From: Candidatus Eiseniibacteriota bacterium
Lineage (GTDB): Bacteria > Eisenbacteria > RBG-16-71-46 > JABDJR01
Direction of reading: 5' to 3'
DNA length: 6,848 bases
Assembly: GCA_013003415.1 (NCBI GenBank)
Contig: JABDJR010000477.1
Location: 1-6,848, forward strand
How positions within the stretch are numbered: position 1 is the stretch's first letter; every line of letters begins with the position of its first letter. The translations under genes were made by a program, and so were the position numbers. Below the pieces are notes generated by a model. It worked only from the letters and a program-made list of their open reading frames with translations, was not told the DNA's origin and searched no databases. Shown here piece by piece: positions 1-5,942 of this stretch.

Positions 1-68
1 TCTACACCCAGTGGAACAAGAAACTTACGTTCGAAGGAAGCCGGTTGATCGAATCGACTTTTGATTAG
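1..68 (+). CDS. 3' end of a truncated plus-strand gene, product unknown
   Basis: The reading frame that begins at base 3 is open for 21 codons and stops at TAG 66-68. Its predicted end is polar and ordinary-looking (ending LIESTFD). About 13 of its 21 codons end in G or C, against about 8 of 20 in the competing frame that stops at 62-64, so this frame fits the window's codon habit better. A strong terminator with a T tract on the plus strand follows about 73 bases later, as expected for a plus-strand gene ending here. The fragment is too short to assign a family. The frame choice is an inference. Confidence 0.4.
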   Translation, partial: YTQWNKKLTFEGSRLIESTFD

Positions 69-140
69 TTTCAACAGCAGTAACAAAACGGTATCAAGAA
101 CACGTTGCAACACTGCAGCGTCAAAAACTTAACTCCCACC

Positions 141-184
141 AAAAAAAGCAAAGGCCCAGGCATAAGCCTGGGCCACGCTTTTTT
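141..184. terminator. Bidirectional intrinsic terminator between HU and the upstream partial gene
   Basis: A perfect 9-bp GC-rich stem (GGCCCAGGC at 153-161 with GCCTGGGCC at 166-174) closes an ATAA loop. It is flanked by seven A (141-147) on the left and six T (179-184) on the right. The flanks AAAAAAGC and GCTTTTTT can also pair, which extends the stem. In the minus direction it lies about 20 bases after the HU stop and ends in a U run. In the plus direction it also ends in a U run and would terminate the gene that stops at 68. Both readings have the classical rho-independent form. Confidence 0.87.
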
Positions 185-196
185 GTATATGACACG

Positions 197-218
197 AGGA
201 AAGTCTAGAGACTTTCCT
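197..218. repeat. Inverted repeat spanning the HU stop codon
   Basis: The arms AGGAAAGTCT (197-206) and AGACTTTCCT (209-218) are perfect 10-base complements separated by only AG. The HU stop codon (TAG, minus strand, 207-205) sits at the centre. As RNA, the central bases must open to form a loop, leaving a stem of about 7 to 8 bp before the separate terminator at 141-184. It has no T tract of its own, so it is not a terminator. A role in mRNA 3' stability or at the stop codon is possible but unproven. Confidence 0.6.
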
Positions 219-471
219 TGTAGTCTTTTCCGGGACGGAAGCGAACCGTCTTCGATGCTTTGATCTTGATGGTTTCGCCCGTCTGCGGGTTACGGCCCAA
301 GCGGGCCTTACGGCTGGATACGTTAAAAGATCCGAAGCCGGCAATGGAAACGCCGCCACGCTTTGTTCCGCGTTTGATCGCGTCAAGCGTTGCGTCGATT
401 GCGGTACCCGCATCTTTCTTGGTCAAGTTCGCCTTTTTGGCGACGACTTCAATGAGTTCAGCCTTGTTCAC
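205..471 (-). CDS. hup: HU-family histone-like DNA-binding protein
   Basis: This is an 88-residue basic protein, close to the usual 90 residues of HU. HU and IHF proteins are dimeric nucleoid proteins that bend DNA non-specifically or at preferred sites. The N-terminal helices run from about residue 3 to 38. The family signature follows, with GFGSF at 45-49, R-K-A-R-L-G-R at 54-60 and NPQTGE at 61-66. The proline at 62 is at the place of the HU/IHF proline that intercalates in the DNA minor groove. The basic arm and the closing FRPGKDYK segment are intact. The start is GTG (471-469), preceded by GGAGGG with a 5-base spacer; the nearby upstream ATG is out of frame. The gene appears monocistronic, with a promoter candidate upstream and a strong terminator downstream. 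The sequence alone does not separate HU from an IHF subunit, but HU is the better fit. Confidence 0.96.
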   Translation of the reverse strand: MNKAELIEVVAKKANLTKKDAGTAIDATLDAIKRGTKRGGVSIAGFGSFNVSSRKARLGRNPQTGETIKIKASKTVRFRPGKDYKESL

Positions 472-476
472 GTAAA

Positions 477-482
477 CCCTCC
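477..482 (-). promoter_or_regulatory. Ribosome binding site that fixes the GTG start of HU
   Basis: The minus strand reads GGAGGG, then TTTAC, then GTG. This is a near-consensus Shine-Dalgarno site with a 5-base spacer. The ATG that overlaps the site (484-482) is out of frame with HU, so GTG is the credible initiation codon. Confidence 0.75.
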
Positions 483-534
483 ATTGTTGAAGTGAACACG
501 GGCAATCCTATTTGTCATGCCCTCTAACCCAAGG

Positions 535-562
535 TTTATCAGGGCTTTCCGCGATCGGTCAA
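535..562 (-). promoter_or_regulatory. Putative sigma-70-type promoter of HU
   Basis: On the minus strand, TTGACC (562-557) is a good -35 box. It is followed after 16 bases by GATAAA (540-535), or after 18 bases by TAAACC (538-533), as the -10 box. An A/T-rich stretch (CTTTTTTG) lies just upstream of the -35, like an UP element. This would give a leader of roughly 55 bases before the GTG. The -10 is imperfect, and other pairs in the leader (for example TTGGGT and TAGGAT with 16 bases between) are possible. Confidence 0.4.
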
Positions 563-563
563 C

Positions 564-584
564 AAAAAAGTAGCGGAAACCCGC
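564..584 (-). terminator. Weak candidate terminator for the C25 gene
   Basis: On the minus strand, GCGG-GTTT-CCGC (584-573) is followed by TAC and six T (569-564). The stem has only 4 bp, but it is all GC and sits about 110 bases after the C25 stop, directly upstream of the HU -35 box. The GC-rich palindrome at 584-595 may add structure. No better T-tract hairpin is visible between the two genes. Confidence 0.33.
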
Positions 585-632
585 CTGGGCCCAGGATTCT
601 GGAGGTCTCGATTTGTGGTTGGCCCATGGGCC
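584..632. repeat. Pair of 12-base perfect palindromes in the HU-C25 gap
   Basis: CCTGGGCCCAGG (584-595) and GGCCCATGGGCC (621-632) are both perfect palindromes and lie 25 bases apart. The first includes GCCTGGGCC (583-591), the same nine bases as one arm of the HU terminator at 166-174. They could be hairpin-forming 3' UTR elements of the C25 transcript or sites for a dimeric DNA-binding protein. Neither has an adjacent T tract. The function is unknown. Confidence 0.5.
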
Positions 633-694
633 CTAGATCCTAGCCTTCGCGCTCGTGAAATCCCTTGAGTTAACTGGGCTAAACCAAACTCTTA

Positions 695-3600
695 CTAACG
701 AGTTACGGCCACCTTCTCCATGTGCCGAACCTTGGCGCTACCCTCGGCCTCAATGTCCAAAACGAGCAGATAAATGCCGTTTGCGACTCGATCCCCCACC
801 TGATCGGTGAGGTCCCAGCGGTAGGCATTGGTGCCGGGATTGCAGAAAAGCTGGTCTTCACGGACCTTTCGCCCACGGACGGTGTAGATCTTCACCATGC
901 ACTTCTCGGGGCGATCGGACAGCTCAAAGAACAGAGCCCCTTCGGTAGTCGCGCTGGGATTGGGATAGAAATACGGAGTTCCAGCAAGCCCGGCCGCATT
1001 CGCGACTCTGAAGTCAATCGCGACCTCCTTGGACTGGCCCTCTCGGGAGGTCTTAACCGTCAGCAGGTGATCCCCAACTCCCCAGCTCTCGGTGGTTCGA
1101 ATCGTCCATGCGTATCCGTCTTCGTCGGCCGCACTGATTTGGGCCCCGGTCAAAGCATTGCCGTCAATCGAGACTTCAAAAGAATCCATCGACAGGGGAA
1201 CCGGGCTCGAGAGTTCAATTTCTACGGGCTCGTCTTGGCCCAAGAACTCTTGCTCCCCCGGCTCAAGTTGCCGGCGCTCTTCGCCTCCTGCCCCTGACTC
1301 TGACACGGCAAAGAACGTGCTGTTGAATCGGACCGGGATCACCGACTCCGTGACGCCGCCGGCCCAGTCGGTGGCCTGGACTCGAATATCGTAGGTCTCA
1401 AGACGCACTTTGGTTTCGAAACTGGCGGTATAGCTCCTCGCTCCAGGGCTATCGGCGTTTAGCAGCGTAAGCTCAATCGACTCCTCGGGTAGCTCCGTTT
1501 CGCCGTCGAAGACGCGCAAGCTTTCCAAGTCGGTGTCTTCACTCAGCGAGAGCGTGACCGGAATCGCGGTGTTCAGATCCGGAGCGGTCAAGGTAAAGCT
1601 GTCATCGATTGGCTCGTCGTTAACTCGAACTTCTAGCCTGGGCGTTCCAAAGTCGATCACCAAAGCCGGATCGCCAAGCACCAGATAGGTACGCATGAGC
1701 GCGGAGGCGCTGGCATTGAAACCGGTCGAGGCGGCAAACTTGATTAAGCCCGTGTAGGTGGCGTGGGATAGCAAGCGTATGGGACGGTTGGTCACCGGGT
1801 CCCTGGGCTGATCCCAGAAAAAGGGGCTCGTGATTGCCAACTGAGCGCTCTCGTTCAAGTGGGCCCACTCATAGCCGGTGGACGCCACCGATCCGATTGC
1901 GCCTCGATTCTCTTGCATCACCAACACTTCACCAATGCCACGACCGTCAATGCCTTCCCGAGCATGCTCGTACTCATTCAAATGGCAGGCAAAACCATGG
2001 AAAATGAAAGGCTTTCCAAAGTTGTTGATGCCGTCGAGATCAAGTCCGGAGAAGCCTTGGCGATGTCGGACGAGGCTTTCGGTGGCCATCTGATGTTTGT
2101 TGGCGTGGCCGGTATAGCTCCAAAACAAATGACCTTGGCCAAGAAGAGAGAGAAGGTCGGGGGTCAAGTTCTCTCGCACGTACTCTGCGGTGTTGGTGAG
2201 AAAAGTCTGACCGTTGTCCGTGCGAGGACAGTCTCCGGGCCCGGGATCTCGCCGAAGCTCCGGAACATCATCGAGAAGCTCGGACATGAGAAACGGAATG
2301 CAATTGAAGTCGGTGTGATTCCCGGTCATGGGAATATGCGTTTCACATATATCTTTGACGGTCTGAGTAAAAGACAACTCAACCGATTTCCAACAATAAA
2401 ACTGGGTTCCCGTAATACTGGTGGAATAGGCGTCGTCGGCCAAGAACACGCCGCGATTCCGCCATTCCGCTGAGGGATCGACGGTTTCGTAGTTCACGAT
2501 CTTATCGACGAGAAGGTTCACGTCGGAAACGGATCCGGCGGGGAGTCGTCCCACAAACATGTCGGGAACCGGATCCAGATTGGAATCTCCAGGTGCCGCG
2601 GCTGAGGCAAACCATGTGTCCGTACCTGCCAACTCACGCAGCTGGAGACCCCCGGGCACCGATGCCAAGTGCATCATGGTGGGCACCCAGTCCGGCTTCG
2701 AACTCGAGATTTCACTTCGATAGTCTTCGTTGGAGTCACCACCCAGGCAAAGATAAAGAGGCGGCTCGTCCCACTGGCGGAAAGCTTCTTTGAGGAATCG
2801 CTCAATGGCGCGGGGCGTTTTATTTCCACCCGAGAACTGGTCGTAAACCTCAAACACATCACAAAGCAACACGCGATGCCCGCGGGACTCTCGCAAATCG
2901 ACCAAAGGCTGCCACGCTTCCTTAAACTCGGGATGGGTAATCAGAATGTAGTCACTTCCATTCCCTTCCGCGAGAAGGTCGCGTGAACTACCGGCCCCAA
3001 TAAGTCCCCCGAACTCCAAGTCTCGGGGCAAGGGATAGTCCGCCGTTTGGATGCTGCTTTGAGGTCGGGATGGAAGTCCGACTTGTTGGCTCGGTACCGC
3101 AGCCAAGAACTCGCGCTCACCGGTCACTCCCAAAAGCCGAAGCGTGGCGCTGAACCCGGCTCCGTCGGTTTGGATCTCGGGGCTCATTTGAATGGGGTTG
3201 GTTGGATCGGTGACGTCCAAAATGACCAGGTCATCTGTGGTGAAGTTGGAAACCACCAGCTCCAGATCTCCCTGCTGCGTGCCCGTGGTGAACCGTAGTT
3301 GGTCTCCCTCCGCCGCCAGCAGCCGATCGTATTCAATTTCAATGAAGTCAAAGTAGGCACCACTGCCATTGATCAGGTCGGACTCGCCACGACCTTCAAT
3401 CGTGATTTCGTTTCGTGTGCTCGTAACCAGTGTATTGGTAGGAATGGGTTCGCTCTGCCATACCTTCGTTGCCGTCCCGGAAAAAGTCTCGCTATCAGCA
3501 ACTCGCGTGTCGTTGAAAACCACGCTCACGCGATGGATTCGGGAAGGTCCGGTTAGGAAGGCTCCCTGCCAAGCGGCTCGGAAGTTCATGAACCCGTTGG

Positions 3601-4927
3601 GATCGGCATGGGGCAAGTCGACGTTGAAAGTCTCGTTGGCATCTTGAGCAAAAGGGCCAAGCCAGTAGGTTGTCGGACGCACCGGCTCGAACTGACCAAT
3701 GTCATCGGGGGGCCAGTTGATGTAATAGTTTTCTTCTTCCATGTGGAGCTTCTGGGTTGTGGAGGTCACCGAAGTGAAGCTTGCTGCCCCAGCGTCCACC
3801 GCCGGCACAACTTCAAACCGCTTCCCGCCCTCCGAAGAGGCCATCACCCAGTAGGTATGAAAATAGGAAAACCGCGAGTCTCTATAAACCGGATCAAACC
3901 GTTCCTCGAAATTCTCGGCATAGAAAGCAACAAAGTCGCCATCATCAAACACACTATTCTCATTCGTGTCTTCAACCCAACGCGGAAGAGACGTATGAAT
4001 GTAGGGGTTCGGCAAAGCGGCGTTAAAATCGCGCTCTTCGATGCGGATGTTGTCGAGGGGTTGGTTCACAGGAAAGCCAGCCGCAGCCAGGTCGCTAAAA
4101 GGAATACGCGCAATTCCTACACCACCTACGCGAACACGAACCGCATTTCCGGTTTGAGCCGAGCCCAAGACCGCCAAGTCCCTAGGCCTTTCCCGCATGG
4201 CAAAACTCTGGGCACTGTTTGCGTTCACAAAGAGGGCCCGGCTGGCGGCTTCAGCCTGTGGGGAAGCAGGGCCCGCCGGCACAAGAGCAAGGCCATGGGG
4301 CTTGCTGGAACTCGCAAAGGTCACCTTCACCCGAATCTTGTTGGCAACTTGATACTGGGATCCGCGGGATTGAACTGGAGTGAGAACTACGGTTTGCATC
4401 CGGTTGTTGCGAAAACCGGCCTCTTCACCGAGGGAACCGACCGAGGCGGGATACCAAGAGGATCGTCCGTAAGCAGAACCGGTGGCCTTGAACTCTCCGG
4501 TGGGGATGACCATTCCCTCCGCCTGAACAATCTTGGGAGTCACCGCGGGGAGGGGCTGAGGGCCTTCAAAACTCGAGGTTTCAAGAACCTGAATTTCGAG
4601 CTGCGGTTTGGAACCCAGTGGAAACGCAAAGGGAATTCCTACCAGAGGAAGGCCCGGCTCCCCCGCTTCCAGCATGGTCTGGGCACCGGGAAGAGAAAGC
4701 TCAAGGTAGGTCTGACCGTCTTCGAGGACGCGAGGAGCCTGATTAGGCTTGGGGATGGTGACCAGCAGTTCAAAGCCGGCGGGGCTTTCTCGGACCACCT
4801 CAACCTGGGCCCCGTTCATGAACCGAGGTTTTGCCTCAGCTTGGAGGCTGCCAAAAAGCCCCAAAAAAAGCGCCGAAAAGAATAAAACACAAGTTCTTAG
4901 GAGTTTTGATTGCATAGCCATTTCCAT
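695..4927 (-). CDS. Secreted C25 (gingipain-type) peptidase with FlgD/type IX-like C-terminal domain; possible PorU-like sortase
   Basis: The product is 1410 residues from the chosen ATG at 4927, which has GGAGGAAG eight bases upstream. An in-frame ATG at 4969 would add 14 residues but has a poor ribosome site and a longer, unusual signal-peptide n-region. Residues 1-32 form a signal peptide (K8, R11, hydrophobic core, AEA before the cut). Residues about 75-135 resemble the C25 propeptide (GEPGLPLVG, then FPLGS). An acidic loop at 320-332 (EDTNENSVFDDGD) looks calcium-binding. The C25 domain covers about 658-1092: LGGDS (728-732), the VGRLP and KIVNYE blocks, candidate catalytic His941 in SYTGHA, Cys981 in HGFACH, and the closing LGDPAL (1084-1089). 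Beta-sandwich segments follow. Residues about 1319-1410 form a FlgD/type IX-like domain with YPNPS, IYTVRGRKVR, a WDL segment and NGIYLLVL. Family knowledge: C25 enzymes are cysteine endopeptidases of the cell surface or exterior, and PorU, the type IX sortase, belongs to the same family. The stop is TAG followed directly by TAA. The gene is unpaired and diverges from the prenyltransferase operon, with no convincing promoter in the gap. The fold call is firm; the choice between cargo protease and sortase is open. Confidence 0.9.
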   Translation of the reverse strand: MEMAMQSKLLRTCVLFFSALFLGLFGSLQAEAKPRFMNGAQVEVVRESPAGFELLVTIPKPNQAPRVLEDGQTYLELSLPGAQTMLEAGEPGLPLVGIPFAFPLGSKPQLEIQVLETSSFEGPQPLPAVTPKIVQAEGMVIPTGEFKATGSAYGRSSWYPASVGSLGEEAGFRNNRMQTVVLTPVQSRGSQYQVANKIRVKVTFASSSKPHGLALVPAGPASPQAEAASRALFVNANSAQSFAMRERPRDLAVLGSAQTGNAVRVRVGGVGIARIPFSDLAAAGFPVNQPLDNIRIEERDFNAALPNPYIHTSLPRWVEDTNENSVFDDGDFVAFYAENFEERFDPVYRDSRFSYFHTYWVMASSEGGKRFEVVPAVDAGAASFTSVTSTTQKLHMEEENYYINWPPDDIGQFEPVRPTTYWLGPFAQDANETFNVDLPHADPNGFMNFRAAWQGAFLTGPSRIHRVSVVFNDTRVADSETFSGTATKVWQSEPIPTNTLVTSTRNEITIEGRGESDLINGSGAYFDFIEIEYDRLLAAEGDQLRFTTGTQQGDLELVVSNFTTDDLVILDVTDPTNPIQMSPEIQTDGAGFSATLRLLGVTGEREFLAAVPSQQVGLPSRPQSSIQTADYPLPRDLEFGGLIGAGSSRDLLAEGNGSDYILITHPEFKEAWQPLVDLRESRGHRVLLCDVFEVYDQFSGGNKTPRAIERFLKEAFRQWDEPPLYLCLGGDSNEDYRSEISSSKPDWVPTMMHLASVPGGLQLRELAGTDTWFASAAAPGDSNLDPVPDMFVGRLPAGSVSDVNLLVDKIVNYETVDPSAEWRNRGVFLADDAYSTSITGTQFYCWKSVELSFTQTVKDICETHIPMTGNHTDFNCIPFLMSELLDDVPELRRDPGPGDCPRTDNGQTFLTNTAEYVRENLTPDLLSLLGQGHLFWSYTGHANKHQMATESLVRHRQGFSGLDLDGINNFGKPFIFHGFACHLNEYEHAREGIDGRGIGEVLVMQENRGAIGSVASTGYEWAHLNESAQLAITSPFFWDQPRDPVTNRPIRLLSHATYTGLIKFAASTGFNASASALMRTYLVLGDPALVIDFGTPRLEVRVNDEPIDDSFTLTAPDLNTAIPVTLSLSEDTDLESLRVFDGETELPEESIELTLLNADSPGARSYTASFETKVRLETYDIRVQATDWAGGVTESVIPVRFNSTFFAVSESGAGGEERRQLEPGEQEFLGQDEPVEIELSSPVPLSMDSFEVSIDGNALTGAQISAADEDGYAWTIRTTESWGVGDHLLTVKTSREGQSKEVAIDFRVANAAGLAGTPYFYPNPSATTEGALFFELSDRPEKCMVKIYTVRGRKVREDQLFCNPGTNAYRWDLTDQVGDRVANGIYLLVLDIEAEGSAKVRHMEKVAVTR

Positions 4928-4935
4928 CCAGTAAA

Positions 4936-4943
4936 CTTCCTCC
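4936..4943 (-). promoter_or_regulatory. Ribosome binding site that selects the C25 start
   Basis: The minus strand carries GGAGGAAG with an 8-base spacer to ATG 4927. The upstream in-frame ATG at 4969 has only AGGG four bases before it. This supports the shorter form, which begins six codons before the first lysine of a compact signal peptide. ATG 4921 and ATG 4915 are further in-frame alternatives with longer spacers. Confidence 0.7.
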
Positions 4944-5041
4944 GATAAGACAGTACAAGCGTTGAGCATTTTACCCTGAAACCCAGCTTTGGTTCCGCCC
5001 CCAGTTTCACTCTTTTTCCACGCCTCAAGCCCAGGAGCCCT

Positions 5042-5941
5042 ATGATCAACCGGCTTAAGCTCTATTGGGAGTTTTCGCGTCCGTTTACCCTGCTGCCGCC
5101 GGCCTTAGGGATGCTTTCGGGCGGAATCACCGCCTATGGTGCCGCTCCTCCCCTGAGCCTCTCCCTGGTGGTGGTGATCAATCTCCTCTTGGGTACCCTC
5201 ATGGCCGCGGTCCTGAACGCGGCCTCCAATGGCCTCAATCAGATCTACGACTTAGAAGTCGATCGCGTGAACAAGCCCAACCGCACCATTCCCAGCGGCC
5301 GGATGAGCCTTGAAGAGTCCCACATGGTGACCTGGACTTTGTTTGCCCTGGCCCTCGTTCTGGCTTGGGCCGTCAACCTCAACTGCTTTCTGCTAGCCCT
5401 GGCCGCCACTGTCTTCACCATTCTCTACTCCGCTCCCCCGGCTCGGACCAAAGCTCGCGGCATCTGGGCCAACATCACCATCGCCATTCCAAGAGGGGTT
5501 CTGCTAAAGGTTGCCGGATGGTCCACTTTAAAGGGCGTCATGGCCACCGAGCCCTGGTATATCGGACTTATTTTTGGCTTTTTCTTACTGGGAGCCAGTT
5601 CCACCAAAGACTTTGCCGACATCGAGGGTGACCAGGCCGGAGGCTGTAAGACTTTACCCATTCTCTATGGGGTTAAAAAGGCGGCCTGGATTATTGCGCC
5701 GTTCTTCATTGTTCCCTTCTTCATGTTGCCCTTGGGCGTCGCCTTGGGAATTCTTACCGGCAGCACTTGGGCCCTAAACCTCCTCGGATTCGGACTCGTG
5801 GTCTGGGGCACCTATGTGGTCTATCTCATGTTGCGCGATCCGGAAGCCCTGGCGAAAACCGAGAACCATCCGTCATGGACCCACATGTATCTCATGATGA
5901 TCACCCTCCAGGTGGGCTTCGCCCTCGCCTATCTAATTTGA
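5042..5941 (+). CDS. UbiA-family membrane prenyltransferase
   Basis: This 299-residue protein is of normal UbiA-family length. These integral membrane enzymes transfer a polyprenyl chain from its diphosphate to an aromatic or lipid-head acceptor, with Mg2+ held by two aspartate motifs. Both are present: N66-x3-D70-x3-D74 (NQIYDLEVD, then NKPNRTIPSG) and D190-x2-D193-x3-D197 (KDFADIEGD, then GGCKTLPILYG). The loop LYSAPPARTK (128-137) is also typical. About eight or nine hydrophobic segments span the rest. The second motif resembles the branch holding digeranylgeranylglyceryl-phosphate, chlorophyll and homogentisate prenyltransferases more than UbiA or MenA proper, so the acceptor cannot be named. 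AGGAG ends four bases before the ATG. The stop TGA (5939-5941) is one base from the next start, giving a two-gene operon. It is divergent from the C25 gene, and no clear -10/-35 pair was found in the 114-base gap. Confidence 0.93.
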   Translation: MINRLKLYWEFSRPFTLLPPALGMLSGGITAYGAAPPLSLSLVVVINLLLGTLMAAVLNAASNGLNQIYDLEVDRVNKPNRTIPSGRMSLEESHMVTWTLFALALVLAWAVNLNCFLLALAATVFTILYSAPPARTKARGIWANITIAIPRGVLLKVAGWSTLKGVMATEPWYIGLIFGFFLLGASSTKDFADIEGDQAGGCKTLPILYGVKKAAWIIAPFFIVPFFMLPLGVALGILTGSTWALNLLGFGLVVWGTYVVYLMLRDPEALAKTENHPSWTHMYLMMITLQVGFALAYLI

Positions 5942-5942
5942 C

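Noticed and set aside
2..64. Alternative frame stopping at 62-64 for the left-hand partial gene
   Set aside because: It has fewer G/C-ending codons than the frame stopping at 66-68. It cannot be fully excluded from 60 bases.
129..413. A 94-codon minus-strand frame overlapping HU
   Set aside because: It overlaps the HU gene in another frame and runs through the terminator, with an Arg/Ser-rich composition typical of a false frame.
722..1297. A 191-codon plus-strand open frame opposite the C25 C-terminal domain
   Set aside because: It is a shadow of the conserved sorting-like domain and has no recognised domain.
1859..2473. A 204-codon plus-strand open frame opposite the C25 catalytic domain
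   Set aside because: The minus strand here encodes the conserved His and Cys motifs. The plus frame shows no family features.
3608..4885. A 425-codon plus-strand open frame antisense to the C25 gene
   Set aside because: It lies wholly opposite the clearly real C25 coding sequence. Its translation is rich in Arg, Gly and Ser with no recognisable domain, and long antisense frames are common opposite GC-rich genes.
4928..4969. Upstream in-frame ATG at 4969 as the start of the C25 protein
   Set aside because: It has only AGGG at a short spacing and would place 14 non-basic, partly acidic residues before the signal peptide. ATG 4927 has a near-perfect ribosome site.
4962..4990. TTGAGC and TAAAAT-like boxes as promoters in the divergent gap
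   Set aside because: TTGAGC (4962-4967) has no usable -10 at 17 bases. The minus-strand TAAAAT (4973-4968) has no recognisable -35 at normal spacing. Neither makes a credible pair.
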